DNA of 64,000 nucleotides. It comes from Buchnera aphidicola (Chaetosiphella stipae setosa) (GTDB taxonomy: Bacteria > Pseudomonadota > Gammaproteobacteria > Enterobacterales > Enterobacteriaceae). A program made the translations under genes and the position numbers. Within the stretch, counting starts at the first letter, position 1; each line of letters opens with the position of its first letter. The notes under the pieces are model-generated. The model was not told where the DNA came from. It saw nothing but the letters and a program-made list of their open reading frames with translations, and did not search any database. Of the stretch, positions 19,013 to 28,532 are shown one piece after another. The DNA is taken from contig NZ_OZ060394.1 of assembly GCF_964059095.1 (NCBI RefSeq), forward strand, positions 145,345 through 209,344, read 5' to 3'.

Positions 19013-21472
19013 TTACAAAATAGTATTTAATAAATCAGAAAAAACGCCCGATGCTGTAACTTCTTTTCCTGCTCCATATCCTCTTATTACTAATGGTATA
19101 GGTTGATAATATTTACTGTAAAAAGATAATGCGTTTTCTCCATCTTTTACATTATATAATGGATCTTTTTTGTTTATTTTTGCAATTTTTACTTCACAGA
19201 TTCCATTTTTCTTAATTGTTCCTATAAATTTTATTTTTTGATTGTTTTTTTTTGCGGAATTAATTTGTTCAAAAAAATATTTATTAAATTTTTTTATTTC
19301 TTCTAAAAATTCTTGGATATTATTTTTTTTATTGATTTTTTCTGGTAGGATTTTTTGTATTTTGATATCTTTAAGTTCTATATTATGTCCTATTTCACGA
19401 GCAATAATTAGCAACTTTCTTGCTACGTCTAATCCTGATAGATCTTCTCTTGGATCAGGTTCTGTAAATCCATTTTTTTGAGCTTTTTTAATTGCTTGTG
19501 AAAATGACATTCCTTCTTCTAGTTTTCCAAAAATAAAAGATAATGATCCTGAAAGAATTCCTTTAAAATGTAGTATTTTATCTCCTGTTTTCATAAAATT
19601 TTTTATTGTTTGGATAACAGGCAATCCTCCACCAACGTTTGTTTCATATAAAAATTTTCTATTTTTTTTATGTGCTATTTTTCTAATTTTTTTATAATTA
19701 ATTAAATCTCCTGTGTTAAATTTTTTATTTGAAGTAATTACATGATATCCTTTTTTGATATAATTAATATATTGATTTGAAATTTTTTTACTAGAAGTAC
19801 AGTCAATAATAGACGGATTAATATAATTATTTTTTTTAATTATTTTATTTATTTTTTCAATAATTTTTTTTTCTGTAATATATTTTTTTGTATTATTTAG
19901 AAATTTTTTTTTCCATAGTTTGATATTAATTACATTTTTATTAAAAAGTATTTTTTTTGAATTTGCTATTAAAAAAATTTTTATAGATATATTTTTTTTT
20001 TTGAGTCTGCTTTTTTCTTGAGAAATTTGTTTTAATAAAGTTTGTCCAATTCCTCCTATACCTAATAAAAAAATTTCTATTATTTTAGATGGATTAAAAA
20101 TAATTTTATGTATTAATTTTATTCCTTTGTTTCTGTTTTTAGAATTAATAATAAATGAAATTATATCCTTTGATTGATAAGTAATTGATTGTAAAATATC
20201 AATTTGAGTGTTTTTATATATTTTTTTGATCATTTTTAATAATTTATTTTTTTCAGAAATTTTTTCTTGAACAATAGATATCATAGATAGTTTTTTTTTT
20301 ATTTTGATTTTTTTCTGAAAATCTTCTGTTTGAAATATTTTATTTTTTATTATATATAGAGTTTTTTTAAAATATTTTTTCTGTATATAAAAATTTATAT
20401 ATTTTTTCTCGATTGTATTAACAATAGAAAAAATTGAAATTTTATGATTTGTAAAGTTTTCTAAGATTTTTTTTTGTATTATATTATTTTCTTTGTTTGT
20501 GCATGTTATTAAAAATTGATACATATTTTTGATATATGTAATACTAGGATAATCTTGGATTTTTTTTCCTTGTAGTTTTTTTTCAATTTTTGTTCCGATA
20601 AAATTTTTATTAAATGTATTTTTCACATAACATGGAATATTAAATTTTTTTAATGGTAAAATTGTTTTTGGATGTAAAACTTTTGCTCCTAAATTTGATA
20701 GTTTTAAGACTTTGTTATATGTAATATTTGAAATTATTTTTGCATTAGATACTATTTTAGGATCACAGGTTAAAATTCCATTAACATCTGTCCAAATTTC
20801 ACAAGATTTTGCTTGTAGACATGCAGATAAAATGGCTGCAGAATAATCTGATCCATTTCTTCCTAATAAAACTAAGTTTTTTTTATTATTTCCTCCGATG
20901 AATCCAGGCATTAAAATAATTGATTTTTTATGAAAATTTAATTTTTTTATCTTTTTTTTTGAGTTTTGAATATCAACAGAAGAATCTAAAATATTTCCAT
21001 GAGCAATAAGATTTTTTATTGGATTAATAATAAACGTTTTATAATTTTTAGAAATTAATATATTTTCCATTATTTTAGTCGATAATATTTCTCCTTTGGA
21101 AATTATTTTTGCAAAAACATTATCAGGGCATTGTTTTAAAAAATATATACTTTTTAATGTTTTTCTGAGAAATTTTATTTCTGTATCAAGTTTATTGATT
21201 AGTTCTTTTGAAGAAAATTTTTCATTTTTTACAGAGAGCTCTTTTATTATTTGATAGAATTTTTTTTCTATTTTAGAAATTTCTTTTTTATAATTTTTTT
21301 TTTTAACTGCTAATCTAATTGCTTTTTCTAAAAGATTTGTTATTTGAGCTGGAGCTGATAAAACAACTGCAATTTTATTTTTTTTAAATTTTTTTATAAT
21401 TATTTTTGAGACTAAAAGTATATTTTGTGAATTAGCTAAAGAGGTTCCCCCAAATTTTAATACTTGAATCAT
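19013..21472 (-). CDS. thrA: bifunctional aspartokinase I / homoserine dehydrogenase I
   Basis: Catalyses the first and third steps from aspartate to threonine. The kinase domain starts KFGGTSLANSQN and has LLGRNGSDYSAA and EIWTDVNGILTCDP. The dehydrogenase part has the NAD(P) loop LGIGGIGQTLL at about 470, NKKFNTG, ETNVGGGLPVIQ and EPDPREDLSGLDVARK. The linking ACT region (about 318-455) is strongly diverged: the two effector loops that read QSSSE and QGSSE in E. coli are replaced by NTIEK and TYQSK. Strong AGGAG Shine-Dalgarno ahead of the ATG. 819 aa, full length. No thr leader peptide with Thr/Ile codons was found in the upstream 945 bp, so attenuation seems absent. Confidence 0.97.
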   Translation of the reverse strand: MIQVLKFGGTSLANSQNILLVSKIIIKKFKKNKIAVVLSAPAQITNLLEKAIRLAVKKKNYKKEISKIEKKFYQIIKELSVKNEKFSSKELINKLDTEIKFLRKTLKSIYFLKQCPDNVFAKIISKGEILSTKIMENILISKNYKTFIINPIKNLIAHGNILDSSVDIQNSKKKIKKLNFHKKSIILMPGFIGGNNKKNLVLLGRNGSDYSAAILSACLQAKSCEIWTDVNGILTCDPKIVSNAKIISNITYNKVLKLSNLGAKVLHPKTILPLKKFNIPCYVKNTFNKNFIGTKIEKKLQGKKIQDYPSITYIKNMYQFLITCTNKENNIIQKKILENFTNHKISIFSIVNTIEKKYINFYIQKKYFKKTLYIIKNKIFQTEDFQKKIKIKKKLSMISIVQEKISEKNKLLKMIKKIYKNTQIDILQSITYQSKDIISFIINSKNRNKGIKLIHKIIFNPSKIIEIFLLGIGGIGQTLLKQISQEKSRLKKKNISIKIFLIANSKKILFNKNVINIKLWKKKFLNNTKKYITEKKIIEKINKIIKKNNYINPSIIDCTSSKKISNQYINYIKKGYHVITSNKKFNTGDLINYKKIRKIAHKKNRKFLYETNVGGGLPVIQTIKNFMKTGDKILHFKGILSGSLSFIFGKLEEGMSFSQAIKKAQKNGFTEPDPREDLSGLDVARKLLIIAREIGHNIELKDIKIQKILPEKINKKNNIQEFLEEIKKFNKYFFEQINSAKKNNQKIKFIGTIKKNGICEVKIAKINKKDPLYNVKDGENALSFYSKYYQPIPLVIRGYGAGKEVTASGVFSDLLNTIL

Positions 21473-22417
21473 TTTTAAATCTCCTAGCTTTTCAATAAAA
21501 TTGTTTAATTTGTTTTTAATAAATGAATAATTTTTTTTATTTTTAATTGTTGAAATTTTTATTTCTTATTTATAATTTAACAGATTAATTTTTTTATTAA
21601 ATGTTTATAAATAATATTTTTTTCATTTTTTTTAATTTTTTTTCATATTTTATAAATTATATATAAAAAATGATTTTTTGTTTTAGCATATAAAAAAATT
21701 TTTTTATATATTATGATTTTTCTTTAAAAAAATTTTGTATATTCTTTAAATAAAAAAAATAATTATGTAATCCAGTATAGAAATTTTTTTATTTTTTAAA
21801 TTTAATTTGTAAAATTTCAAAATTGATTATTTAAATTATAAGAAATAATGAAATAATTATAAAAAAATTTTTTGAATAATTTTTATTTTGTAATTTTATT
21901 AATCTTTTTTTTATTTATTTTTGATATCTCAATGAAAATGATGAATTCTTTATTTTATAAAGAAGTTTTAGATTAGGAAGAAATTTTTTCATGATAATTT
22001 ATTTTTATTAAGAGAACAGAAAAAATCTTTAAAAAATTTTTTTTAAAAATATTTTTTTGTGATATTTTTTGAAAAAGTTTAAATAAAAAATTAAAAAATT
22101 TTATATATTTTGTTATTTAATAAAACATTAAAAATAAATGTTTATATGTTTTTTTATTTTCCATATTATTTATTTTTTTAATTGTATAAATATAAAATAT
22201 TTTATTTTAGTTAAATAGTATTAAAAAATTTTTTTATAAAGAATTTTAAAAGAAATAATTTTTTTATTTTTTTAATAAAATTTTTTATTAAAGAATAAAT
22301 TAATTTTTTTATAGAAATTTTAAATAAAAAAATTAATTTTAAATTTGATATTTTTTATTTAAAATTTTTATAAAATAAAATTTAATAACTATTCTTAAAA
22401 ATAAAAATATTACTTTA
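21473..22417. other. 945-bp AT-rich desert between thrA and pcnB
   Basis: No credible reading frame on either strand; the longest plus-strand piece starting at an ATG with mixed codons is 14 codons at 21932. Less reduced Buchnera, from memory, have hpt, panC and panB near here. I could not recognise a remnant of any of them. It must contain the promoter for thrA, but no consensus pair stood out in this background. Confidence 0.6.
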
Positions 22418-23596
22418 TTATATTTCTGAAAAAATTATTTTTTTTTCAATATTTTTTTTTAAAATATATAATTTATATATTTCATGAAATTTTTTATTTT
22501 TTTTATTTTTCAAGAAAATTTTTTTTTTATTAAATTTAATTATATTTATTATGTTCCAAATTTCTTTGATTGCGAAAATTATTTGTTTAGGAATGGATAA
22601 AATATAAGAGGCTTTTTTTAAAATAATTTTTAAAGAAATATATGCAGCATCTTTGTAATTAATTTTTTTATCATTTTGTATTTTTTCTATATGAAAAACG
22701 TATGGATACCATAATATTGCAGACCATAAAAAAGCGGGATTAATTTTTTTTTTTCTTTTAATTTTTTTATCGTTTTTTTTTAATACATGAATTGTTAAAG
22801 TATTAATTAATAAATTTATTCTTTTATTATAATGTAAAAATGGAAAATGAAAAATTCTTTTTAATAAAGAAAATTTTTTTAGCTTTTTGTATGCTTTATA
22901 TCCACATCCTGTTTGTAAGAGTTTATTTAATTCACTATATAATCTTGCTGCAGGAACATGAGATATTAATTTTGCTAATTTGGGAATTGCTATAGCTGTT
23001 TTTCTTTCTATTCTCATGTTTAATTGTACTGAGAAACGTATGACTCGAAGCATTCTTACAGGATCTTCTCTATATCGAGTTTCAGGATCTCCAATTAATC
23101 GAATAATTTTTTTTTTAATGTCTTGAATTCCTCCGACATAATCTCTAATACTTAAATCAAATATATTTAAATATAAAGTATTTATCGTTAAGTCTCTTCT
23201 TTCTGCATCTTCTTCTATTTCTCCGAAAACATTGTCTCTTAATAATATTCCTAATTTTTCTTTTTTTTTAAATATTTTTTTTTTTATTTGTTTATTTTTT
23301 GTATTTCCTCTAAAAGTAGATACTTCGATTATTTCTTTTTTAAAAATAATATGCGCAATTTGAAATCTTCGTCCAATTAATCTACAGTTTTTAAATAATT
23401 TTTGTATTTCAAAAGGAGTAGCATTAGTTGCTAAATCAAAATCTTTTGGTTCATTTCCTATTATTAAATCTCTGACGCTTCCTCCTACAAGATAAGCTTG
23501 ATATCCTGATTTATTTAATCGGAATAAAATTTTTAGCGCGTTTTTACTAATTTTTTTACGAGAAATATTATGATTTCTTTTATGAATTATGATCAT
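22418..23596 (-). CDS. pcnB: poly(A) polymerase I
   Basis: Adds poly(A) tails that promote RNA decay. It belongs to the class II nucleotidyltransferases shared with CCA-adding enzyme, with LVGGSVRDLIIG (about 37-48), the metal-binding DFD in PKDFDLATNATP, EEDAERRDLTINTLY and ETRYREDPVRMLRVIRF. The ISRKKISKNALKILFRLNKSG start and GRRFQIAHIIF block match PcnB rather than CCA transferase. At 392 aa it lacks the basic tail of E. coli PcnB. The gene follows dksA on the same strand as in enterobacteria, but 137 bp apart, and gluQ is missing between them. Confidence 0.92.
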   Translation of the reverse strand: MIIIHKRNHNISRKKISKNALKILFRLNKSGYQAYLVGGSVRDLIIGNEPKDFDLATNATPFEIQKLFKNCRLIGRRFQIAHIIFKKEIIEVSTFRGNTKNKQIKKKIFKKKEKLGILLRDNVFGEIEEDAERRDLTINTLYLNIFDLSIRDYVGGIQDIKKKIIRLIGDPETRYREDPVRMLRVIRFSVQLNMRIERKTAIAIPKLAKLISHVPAARLYSELNKLLQTGCGYKAYKKLKKFSLLKRIFHFPFLHYNKRINLLINTLTIHVLKKNDKKIKRKKKINPAFLWSAILWYPYVFHIEKIQNDKKINYKDAAYISLKIILKKASYILSIPKQIIFAIKEIWNIINIIKFNKKKIFLKNKKNKKFHEIYKLYILKKNIEKKIIFSEI

Positions 23597-23691
23597 GTTG
23601 TTTATTTATTTTAAAGTGTTTTTATTAAAAGCATATTGAATATTTTTAATATTATAATTAATCTCATACATGAGTATAATTTAATTTTTTT

Positions 23692-23728
23692 AAGATAGTG
23701 AAATAGAATTTTTCTTTTTCACTATCTT
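23692..23728. terminator. 12-bp inverted repeat between dksA and pcnB
   Basis: AAGATAGTGAAA (23692-23703) pairs exactly with TTTCACTATCTT (23717-23728) around a 13-base loop. It lies six bases past the dksA stop on the minus strand. The T tract that would make an intrinsic terminator is on the plus-strand side (23727-23735); on the transcribed minus strand the stem is followed by A. It may therefore protect the dksA 3' end or terminate poorly. Confidence 0.5.
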
Positions 23729-23733
23729 TTTTT

Positions 23734-24177
23734 TTATCCGAGCATTTGTTTTTCTCTAATTTCTTCTAATGTTTTACAATCAATGCATAAATGTGCGGTA
23801 GGTCTAGCTTCTAATCTTTTAATTCCTATTTTTACTCCGCAAGAAGAGCAATATCCAAATTCTTTTTCTTTGATTTTTTTTAATGTATACTCAATTTTTT
23901 TTATTAATTTATTTTCTCTATCTTGATTTAATAACTCTAAATTAAATTCTTCTTCTTGCACTGCTCTATCAACTGGATCTGGAAAATTAGAAGATTTTTT
24001 AGATATTTGATATTTATTTTTTTTTTTTAATTGTTTTTTCCATGTTTCAAGGATTTTTTTAAAATGTTGAATTTGATTAGAGTTCATATATTTTTCATTT
24101 TTTTTTTTTTGATAAGAACAAACGCCTGCTAATGATAAAATACTTAAAGAAGATTTATTAGAATTTTTTTTTTTCAT
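23734..24177 (-). CDS. dksA: RNA polymerase-binding transcription factor DksA
   Basis: Binds the RNA polymerase secondary channel and, with ppGpp, retunes rRNA and amino-acid promoters. The N-terminal [11 protein letters not shown] block, the coiled-coil tip DPVDRA carrying the functional Asp-Asp-Ala, and the Cys4 zinc finger (CSSCG and CIDCK) are present, followed by EIREKQMLG. Total length is 147 aa. The first helix of the coiled-coil is shorter by about one turn than in E. coli. A TAGGA Shine-Dalgarno precedes the ATG. It is divergent from truA. Confidence 0.96.
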   Translation of the reverse strand: MKKKNSNKSSLSILSLAGVCSYQKKKNEKYMNSNQIQHFKKILETWKKQLKKKNKYQISKKSSNFPDPVDRAVQEEEFNLELLNQDRENKLIKKIEYTLKKIKEKEFGYCSSCGVKIGIKRLEARPTAHLCIDCKTLEEIREKQMLG

Positions 24178-24413
24178 TTTTTTCCTATAATTTTATTTTT
24201 TTTAAAAAATTGAATAGAGTTAATATAATAAAAATTTTACTAATTTTCTAATATATATTAGAAATTTATAATATGGAATTAAATATTTTTAAAATTTTTT
24301 ATTCTTTCATACGATTTTTTTAAAAAAAATAATTAAACAAAAAATATTTAAAAATTTATATCTTAAAGTTATTTATAATAATTATTTTTTTTTTTGAAAA
24401 AAGGTTTAAAATT

Positions 24414-25190
24414 ATGAAATTAGTTTGTGGAGTGGAATATGATGGAAGTAAATATTATGGATGGGAGAGTCATATTAAAAAATATTCTATTAAAAGTAAG
24501 TTAGAATATTCTATATCAAAAATAGCTAATGAGGATATTACAATTTTTTGCGCAGGTCGAACAGATTCTGGTGTCCATGCTATTAATCAAGTGATACATT
24601 TTGAAACTAAAGTTTTCAGAGAAATTCATTCATGGATTTTTGGTATTAATAGTTTTTTACCAAAAGATATTTCTATTATTTGGGCAAAGTATGTTTCTCA
24701 TAAATTTCATGCACGTTATTCTGCTATTTCAAGAAGTTATCGTTATATTATATACAATAGTGATATTAGATCTTCTATTTTAAGAAATAATGTGAATCAT
24801 GTTTTTTGTAATTTGGATGTAAATAGAATGAATATATCTAGTCAATCATTAATTGGAGAACATGATTTTTCTTCATTTCGAGCTTCTGGTTGTCAGTCTT
24901 TTACTCCTTGGAGAGAAATCAAAAATATTAAAGTATATAAATATAAAAAATTTTTTATAATTATTGATATTACTGCAAATTCTTTTTTATATCATATGGT
25001 GAGAAATATTGTCGGTTGTTTAATTGAAATTGGTCGATTTAAAAAAAAAAAATCCTGGTTATCAGATCTTTTAAAATTGAGAAATCGAAGTTTGTCCGGA
25101 CCGACAGTACAATCCAAGGGGTTATATTTATTATCTGTAAAATATTCTAAAAAATTTAATATAAAGAATAATAATTTTTTTTTTTTATAA
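24414..25190 (+). CDS. truA: tRNA pseudouridine(38-40) synthase
   Basis: Makes pseudouridine at positions 38-40 of the anticodon stem-loop. The catalytic aspartate is in CAGRTDSGVHA near residue 50. SYRYIIYN and the C-terminal FLYHMVRNIVG also match the family. It is 258 aa (E. coli 270), with AAAGG upstream of the ATG. It stands alone, 244 bp upstream of secA. That is where mrcB would lie in other Buchnera as I recall the order; no mrcB remnant is recognisable. Confidence 0.96.
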   Translation: MKLVCGVEYDGSKYYGWESHIKKYSIKSKLEYSISKIANEDITIFCAGRTDSGVHAINQVIHFETKVFREIHSWIFGINSFLPKDISIIWAKYVSHKFHARYSAISRSYRYIIYNSDIRSSILRNNVNHVFCNLDVNRMNISSQSLIGEHDFSSFRASGCQSFTPWREIKNIKVYKYKKFFIIIDITANSFLYHMVRNIVGCLIEIGRFKKKKSWLSDLLKLRNRSLSGPTVQSKGLYLLSVKYSKKFNIKNNNFFFL

Positions 25191-25433
25191 TTTTTTTTTA
25201 TGTTCTTTTCTTTTTTTTTCAGCAGTGGATTTTAATTTATAATAAATTTTTGTAATTTTATTGTTGCAAAATTTGTATAATTATAATTAAGGATAATTAA
25301 AATGATTTATTTTAAAATTTAAAAATCAAACAAATTTATTAAAACTTTTTATTATTTATTTTTATATATATTGAAAAATAAAATTAAAAAATTTTAATAT
25401 ATAATTTAAAATTTTTATATAAGAGAAAAAAAA

Positions 25434-27992
25434 ATGTTTTTTAGTTTCTTCAGAAGTATTTTTGGAACTCGTAATGATAAAATATTAAATAGATTAGATA
25501 AAATTGTACAAGAAATTAATAAATTAGAAAGTGTATATAAAAATTTTACTGATAATGAATTAAAAGAAAATACAAAAGTTTTCATTAATCGTTTAAAGAA
25601 AAAAGATACTTTAGATAATTTATTAATAGAAGCATATGCGACTGTGAGAGAAGCAAGTAAAAGAGTATTTAATATGCGTCATTTTGATGTTCAAATATTA
25701 GGTGGAGTTGTTTTACATAATAGATGTATTGCAGAGATGAAGACTGGTGAAGGAAAAACTTTAACATCAACACTTCCTGTATATTTAAATGCTCTTTCAG
25801 GAAATGGTGTTCATATTATTACTATGAATGATTATTTAGCTAAACGCGATTCAGATACAAATAAAGAATTATTTGAGTTTTTAGGTTTAAGTGTGGGGTT
25901 AAATTTATCAAGTTCTTCTTTTGATGAAAAGAAAAAAGCTTATGATGCAGATATAACATATGGAACGAATAATGAATTTGGCTTCGATTATTTGAGAGAC
26001 AATATGGTTTTCCGTCCTGAAGATCAAGTGCAAAGAAATTTAAATTATGCTTTAATTGACGAGGTAGATTCTATCTTAATTGATGAGTCTAGAACACCTT
26101 TGATTATATCAGGCGAGGAAGATGATTGTTCGGATTTATACGTAAAGATTAATAAAATTATTGTGCATTTGGTTCAACAAGAAAAAGAAGATACAGAAGA
26201 TTTTATTGGTGAAGGAGATTTTTTTTTAGATGAAAAATTAAAACAAGTTCATTTAACAGAACGTGGTTTAATAAAAGTAGAAAAAATTTTAGTAAAAAAA
26301 AAAATTATAGAGAAACATGAATCTTTATATTCCTCTCAGAATATAAAGTTATTACATCATATTCTTGCTTCTTTACGAGCACATAAATTATTTACTAAAA
26401 ATGTTGATTATATAGTTAAAAATAATGAAATCATTATAGTAGATGAGCATACTGGTCGTATTACTCCTGGAAGAAGATGGTCTGATGGATTACATCAAGC
26501 AATAGAAGCAAAAGAAAATGTTATAGTAAAAAATGAAAATAAAACTTTAGCATCTATTACATTTCAGAACTATTTTCGTTTGTATAAAAAATTATCAGGA
26601 ATGACTGGAACTGCATATACTGAATCTTTTGAATTTCAAGAAATTTATGATTTAGATACTGTAGTAATACCTACAAATCGTCCTATGGTTAGGAAAGATT
26701 TTCCTGATTTAGTTTATTTAACTGAAAAAGAAAAATTAGAAGCTATTATTAAAGATATTGAAAGATGTTATTCTAAAAAACAACCAGTTTTAGTTGGCAC
26801 AATCTCTATAGAAAAATCTGAATTTATTTCAAAATATTTATCTAAATTAAATATTAAACATAATGTTTTAAATGCGAAATTTCATAAACAAGAGGCAAGT
26901 ATTATTTCTCAGGCTGGACAATTAGGTGCAGTTACTATTGCAACAAATATGGCTGGTAGAGGAACTGATATTATTTTAGGAGGATATTTTGAAAATCAAG
27001 ATTTTCATTCTAGTCTTCATAAGAAAGATAGTGTTTTTGATTTAAAAAGAAAAAAATGGAAAGAAAATCATGATTTAGTTTTATCTGTAGGAGGATTACA
27101 TGTAATTGGTACTGAAAGACATGAATCCCGAAGAATAGATAATCAATTAAGAGGAAGATCTGGACGCCAAGGAGACATAGGATCTTCAAGGTTTTATGTT
27201 TCTATGGAAGATCACTTAATGAGAATTTTTGCTTCAGAAAAAGTAATCAAAGTTATGAGAAATCTTGGTATGAAATATGGTGAATCTATTGAAAGCCAGT
27301 GGGTGAGTAAAGCAATTTCGCATGCACAAAAAAAAGTAGAGAGTAGAAATTTTGATATTCGAAAGCATTTGTTAGAATACGATAATGTAATTAACGAACA
27401 AAGAAAAATAATATATAAACAAAGAAATATATTAATAAAGAAAAGAAATATTCACAGTACTATTTTAGAAATTTCTAGAGATGTGTTTTTTTCTATAGTA
27501 AAAAGTTTTATTAATATGGATAAAATTTCTTTAAAAAAATTTGATTTTAGGAAATTAGAAAAACATTTGTTGAAATATTTTTCTATTTTTCTTTCTTTTC
27601 AAGATGTTTTAAATAATAAAAAAATTTGCAAAAAAGTAGATATTTTGGAAATTATATTAAAAAAATTTAAAAATAACTATTTTCTAAAAGAAAAGATTGT
27701 TGGATTTAATTATATGAGAAATGTAGAGAAGTCTATCATGTTAAGAACATTAGATTTGTTTTGGCAAGAACATTTATCTGAAATGGAATATTTAAGACAA
27801 GGAATCCATTTAAGAGGATATGCACAAAAGGATCCTAAATCAGAATACAAGCGTGAATCTTTTATTATTTTTTCAAATATGTTAGAGTCATTAAAATATG
27901 CTATTGTGTCAAAATTAAGTAAAATTTGCTTTTCTCAATTTAGTCCATATGGAAATACACAAACAAATTACAAATTTTGCCTTGATGAATAA
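25434..27992 (+). CDS. secA: preprotein translocase ATPase SecA
   Basis: Motor that drives preproteins through SecYEG. The N-terminus [16 protein letters not shown], Walker A in MKTGEGKTL, the DEVD box in [26 protein letters not shown] and [22 protein letters not shown] are all conserved. The helical scaffold is drifted. At 852 aa it ends without the C-terminal linker and the zinc-binding CxCxSGKxxKxCH-type tail of E. coli SecA, which contacts SecB and lipids. SecB-dependent targeting through this tail is therefore unlikely. Confidence 0.97.
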   Translation: MFFSFFRSIFGTRNDKILNRLDKIVQEINKLESVYKNFTDNELKENTKVFINRLKKKDTLDNLLIEAYATVREASKRVFNMRHFDVQILGGVVLHNRCIAEMKTGEGKTLTSTLPVYLNALSGNGVHIITMNDYLAKRDSDTNKELFEFLGLSVGLNLSSSSFDEKKKAYDADITYGTNNEFGFDYLRDNMVFRPEDQVQRNLNYALIDEVDSILIDESRTPLIISGEEDDCSDLYVKINKIIVHLVQQEKEDTEDFIGEGDFFLDEKLKQVHLTERGLIKVEKILVKKKIIEKHESLYSSQNIKLLHHILASLRAHKLFTKNVDYIVKNNEIIIVDEHTGRITPGRRWSDGLHQAIEAKENVIVKNENKTLASITFQNYFRLYKKLSGMTGTAYTESFEFQEIYDLDTVVIPTNRPMVRKDFPDLVYLTEKEKLEAIIKDIERCYSKKQPVLVGTISIEKSEFISKYLSKLNIKHNVLNAKFHKQEASIISQAGQLGAVTIATNMAGRGTDIILGGYFENQDFHSSLHKKDSVFDLKRKKWKENHDLVLSVGGLHVIGTERHESRRIDNQLRGRSGRQGDIGSSRFYVSMEDHLMRIFASEKVIKVMRNLGMKYGESIESQWVSKAISHAQKKVESRNFDIRKHLLEYDNVINEQRKIIYKQRNILIKKRNIHSTILEISRDVFFSIVKSFINMDKISLKKFDFRKLEKHLLKYFSIFLSFQDVLNNKKICKKVDILEIILKKFKNNYFLKEKIVGFNYMRNVEKSIMLRTLDLFWQEHLSEMEYLRQGIHLRGYAQKDPKSEYKRESFIIFSNMLESLKYAIVSKLSKICFSQFSPYGNTQTNYKFCLDE

Positions 27993-28532
27993 ATATTTAA
28001 AAAAATGAGAATTTTTTACATAAAAAAATATTACAGATAATTTCTATATTTTATATAGAAAGAATATATAAGTTTTTGTATTTATTTTTTTGTAAAATAT
28101 TTTGATTTTTCTGCATTGAAAGCAGTTAAAGGTTTTTTATATTTTTTAAAAAATATACATTAAAATAAAAATTTTAATATTTATTTATAAAATATATATT
28201 TTTATAATAATTTTTTAAAAAATTTTATTTGAGTAAATGTATATAATGTAGTTAAAGTGTTCAAAAAATATTTTTTATAAAAAATATTTAATTATAAAGA
28301 AAGAATAAAAGTTATAATAGAGATATTATATTTCGTATATAGTTTTTAAAAAGATAAAGTTTTTAAAAGAAATTTTTTGTCATTGATTTTTTAATATTTT
28401 CATGTAATTAAATTAATATCTATTTTAGATTTATTTAATAAAAAATTTTTATATAAATATATTTTTTAATTTCTTCTATCTTTTTAAAGATTAAAAAAAT
28501 TTTTTTAAAATACATAAAAAGGAGAATTTTAA
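27993..28532. other. 540-bp spacer between secA and aceE
   Basis: No gene is recognised. There is a weak CTGC/GCAG stem near 28112-28126 followed by T-rich sequence that could end the secA transcript. The pdh promoter should be in the downstream half. No pdhR gene or clear PdhR operator was found. Confidence 0.5.

Noticed and set aside
21932-21976. Small frame of 14 codons in the desert upstream of thrA
   Set aside because: Too short, no Shine-Dalgarno, wrong strand for a thr leader, and no run of Thr or Ile codons.
28112-28126. CTGC/GCAG mini-hairpin after secA
   Set aside because: Only four base pairs; too weak to list as a terminator by itself.
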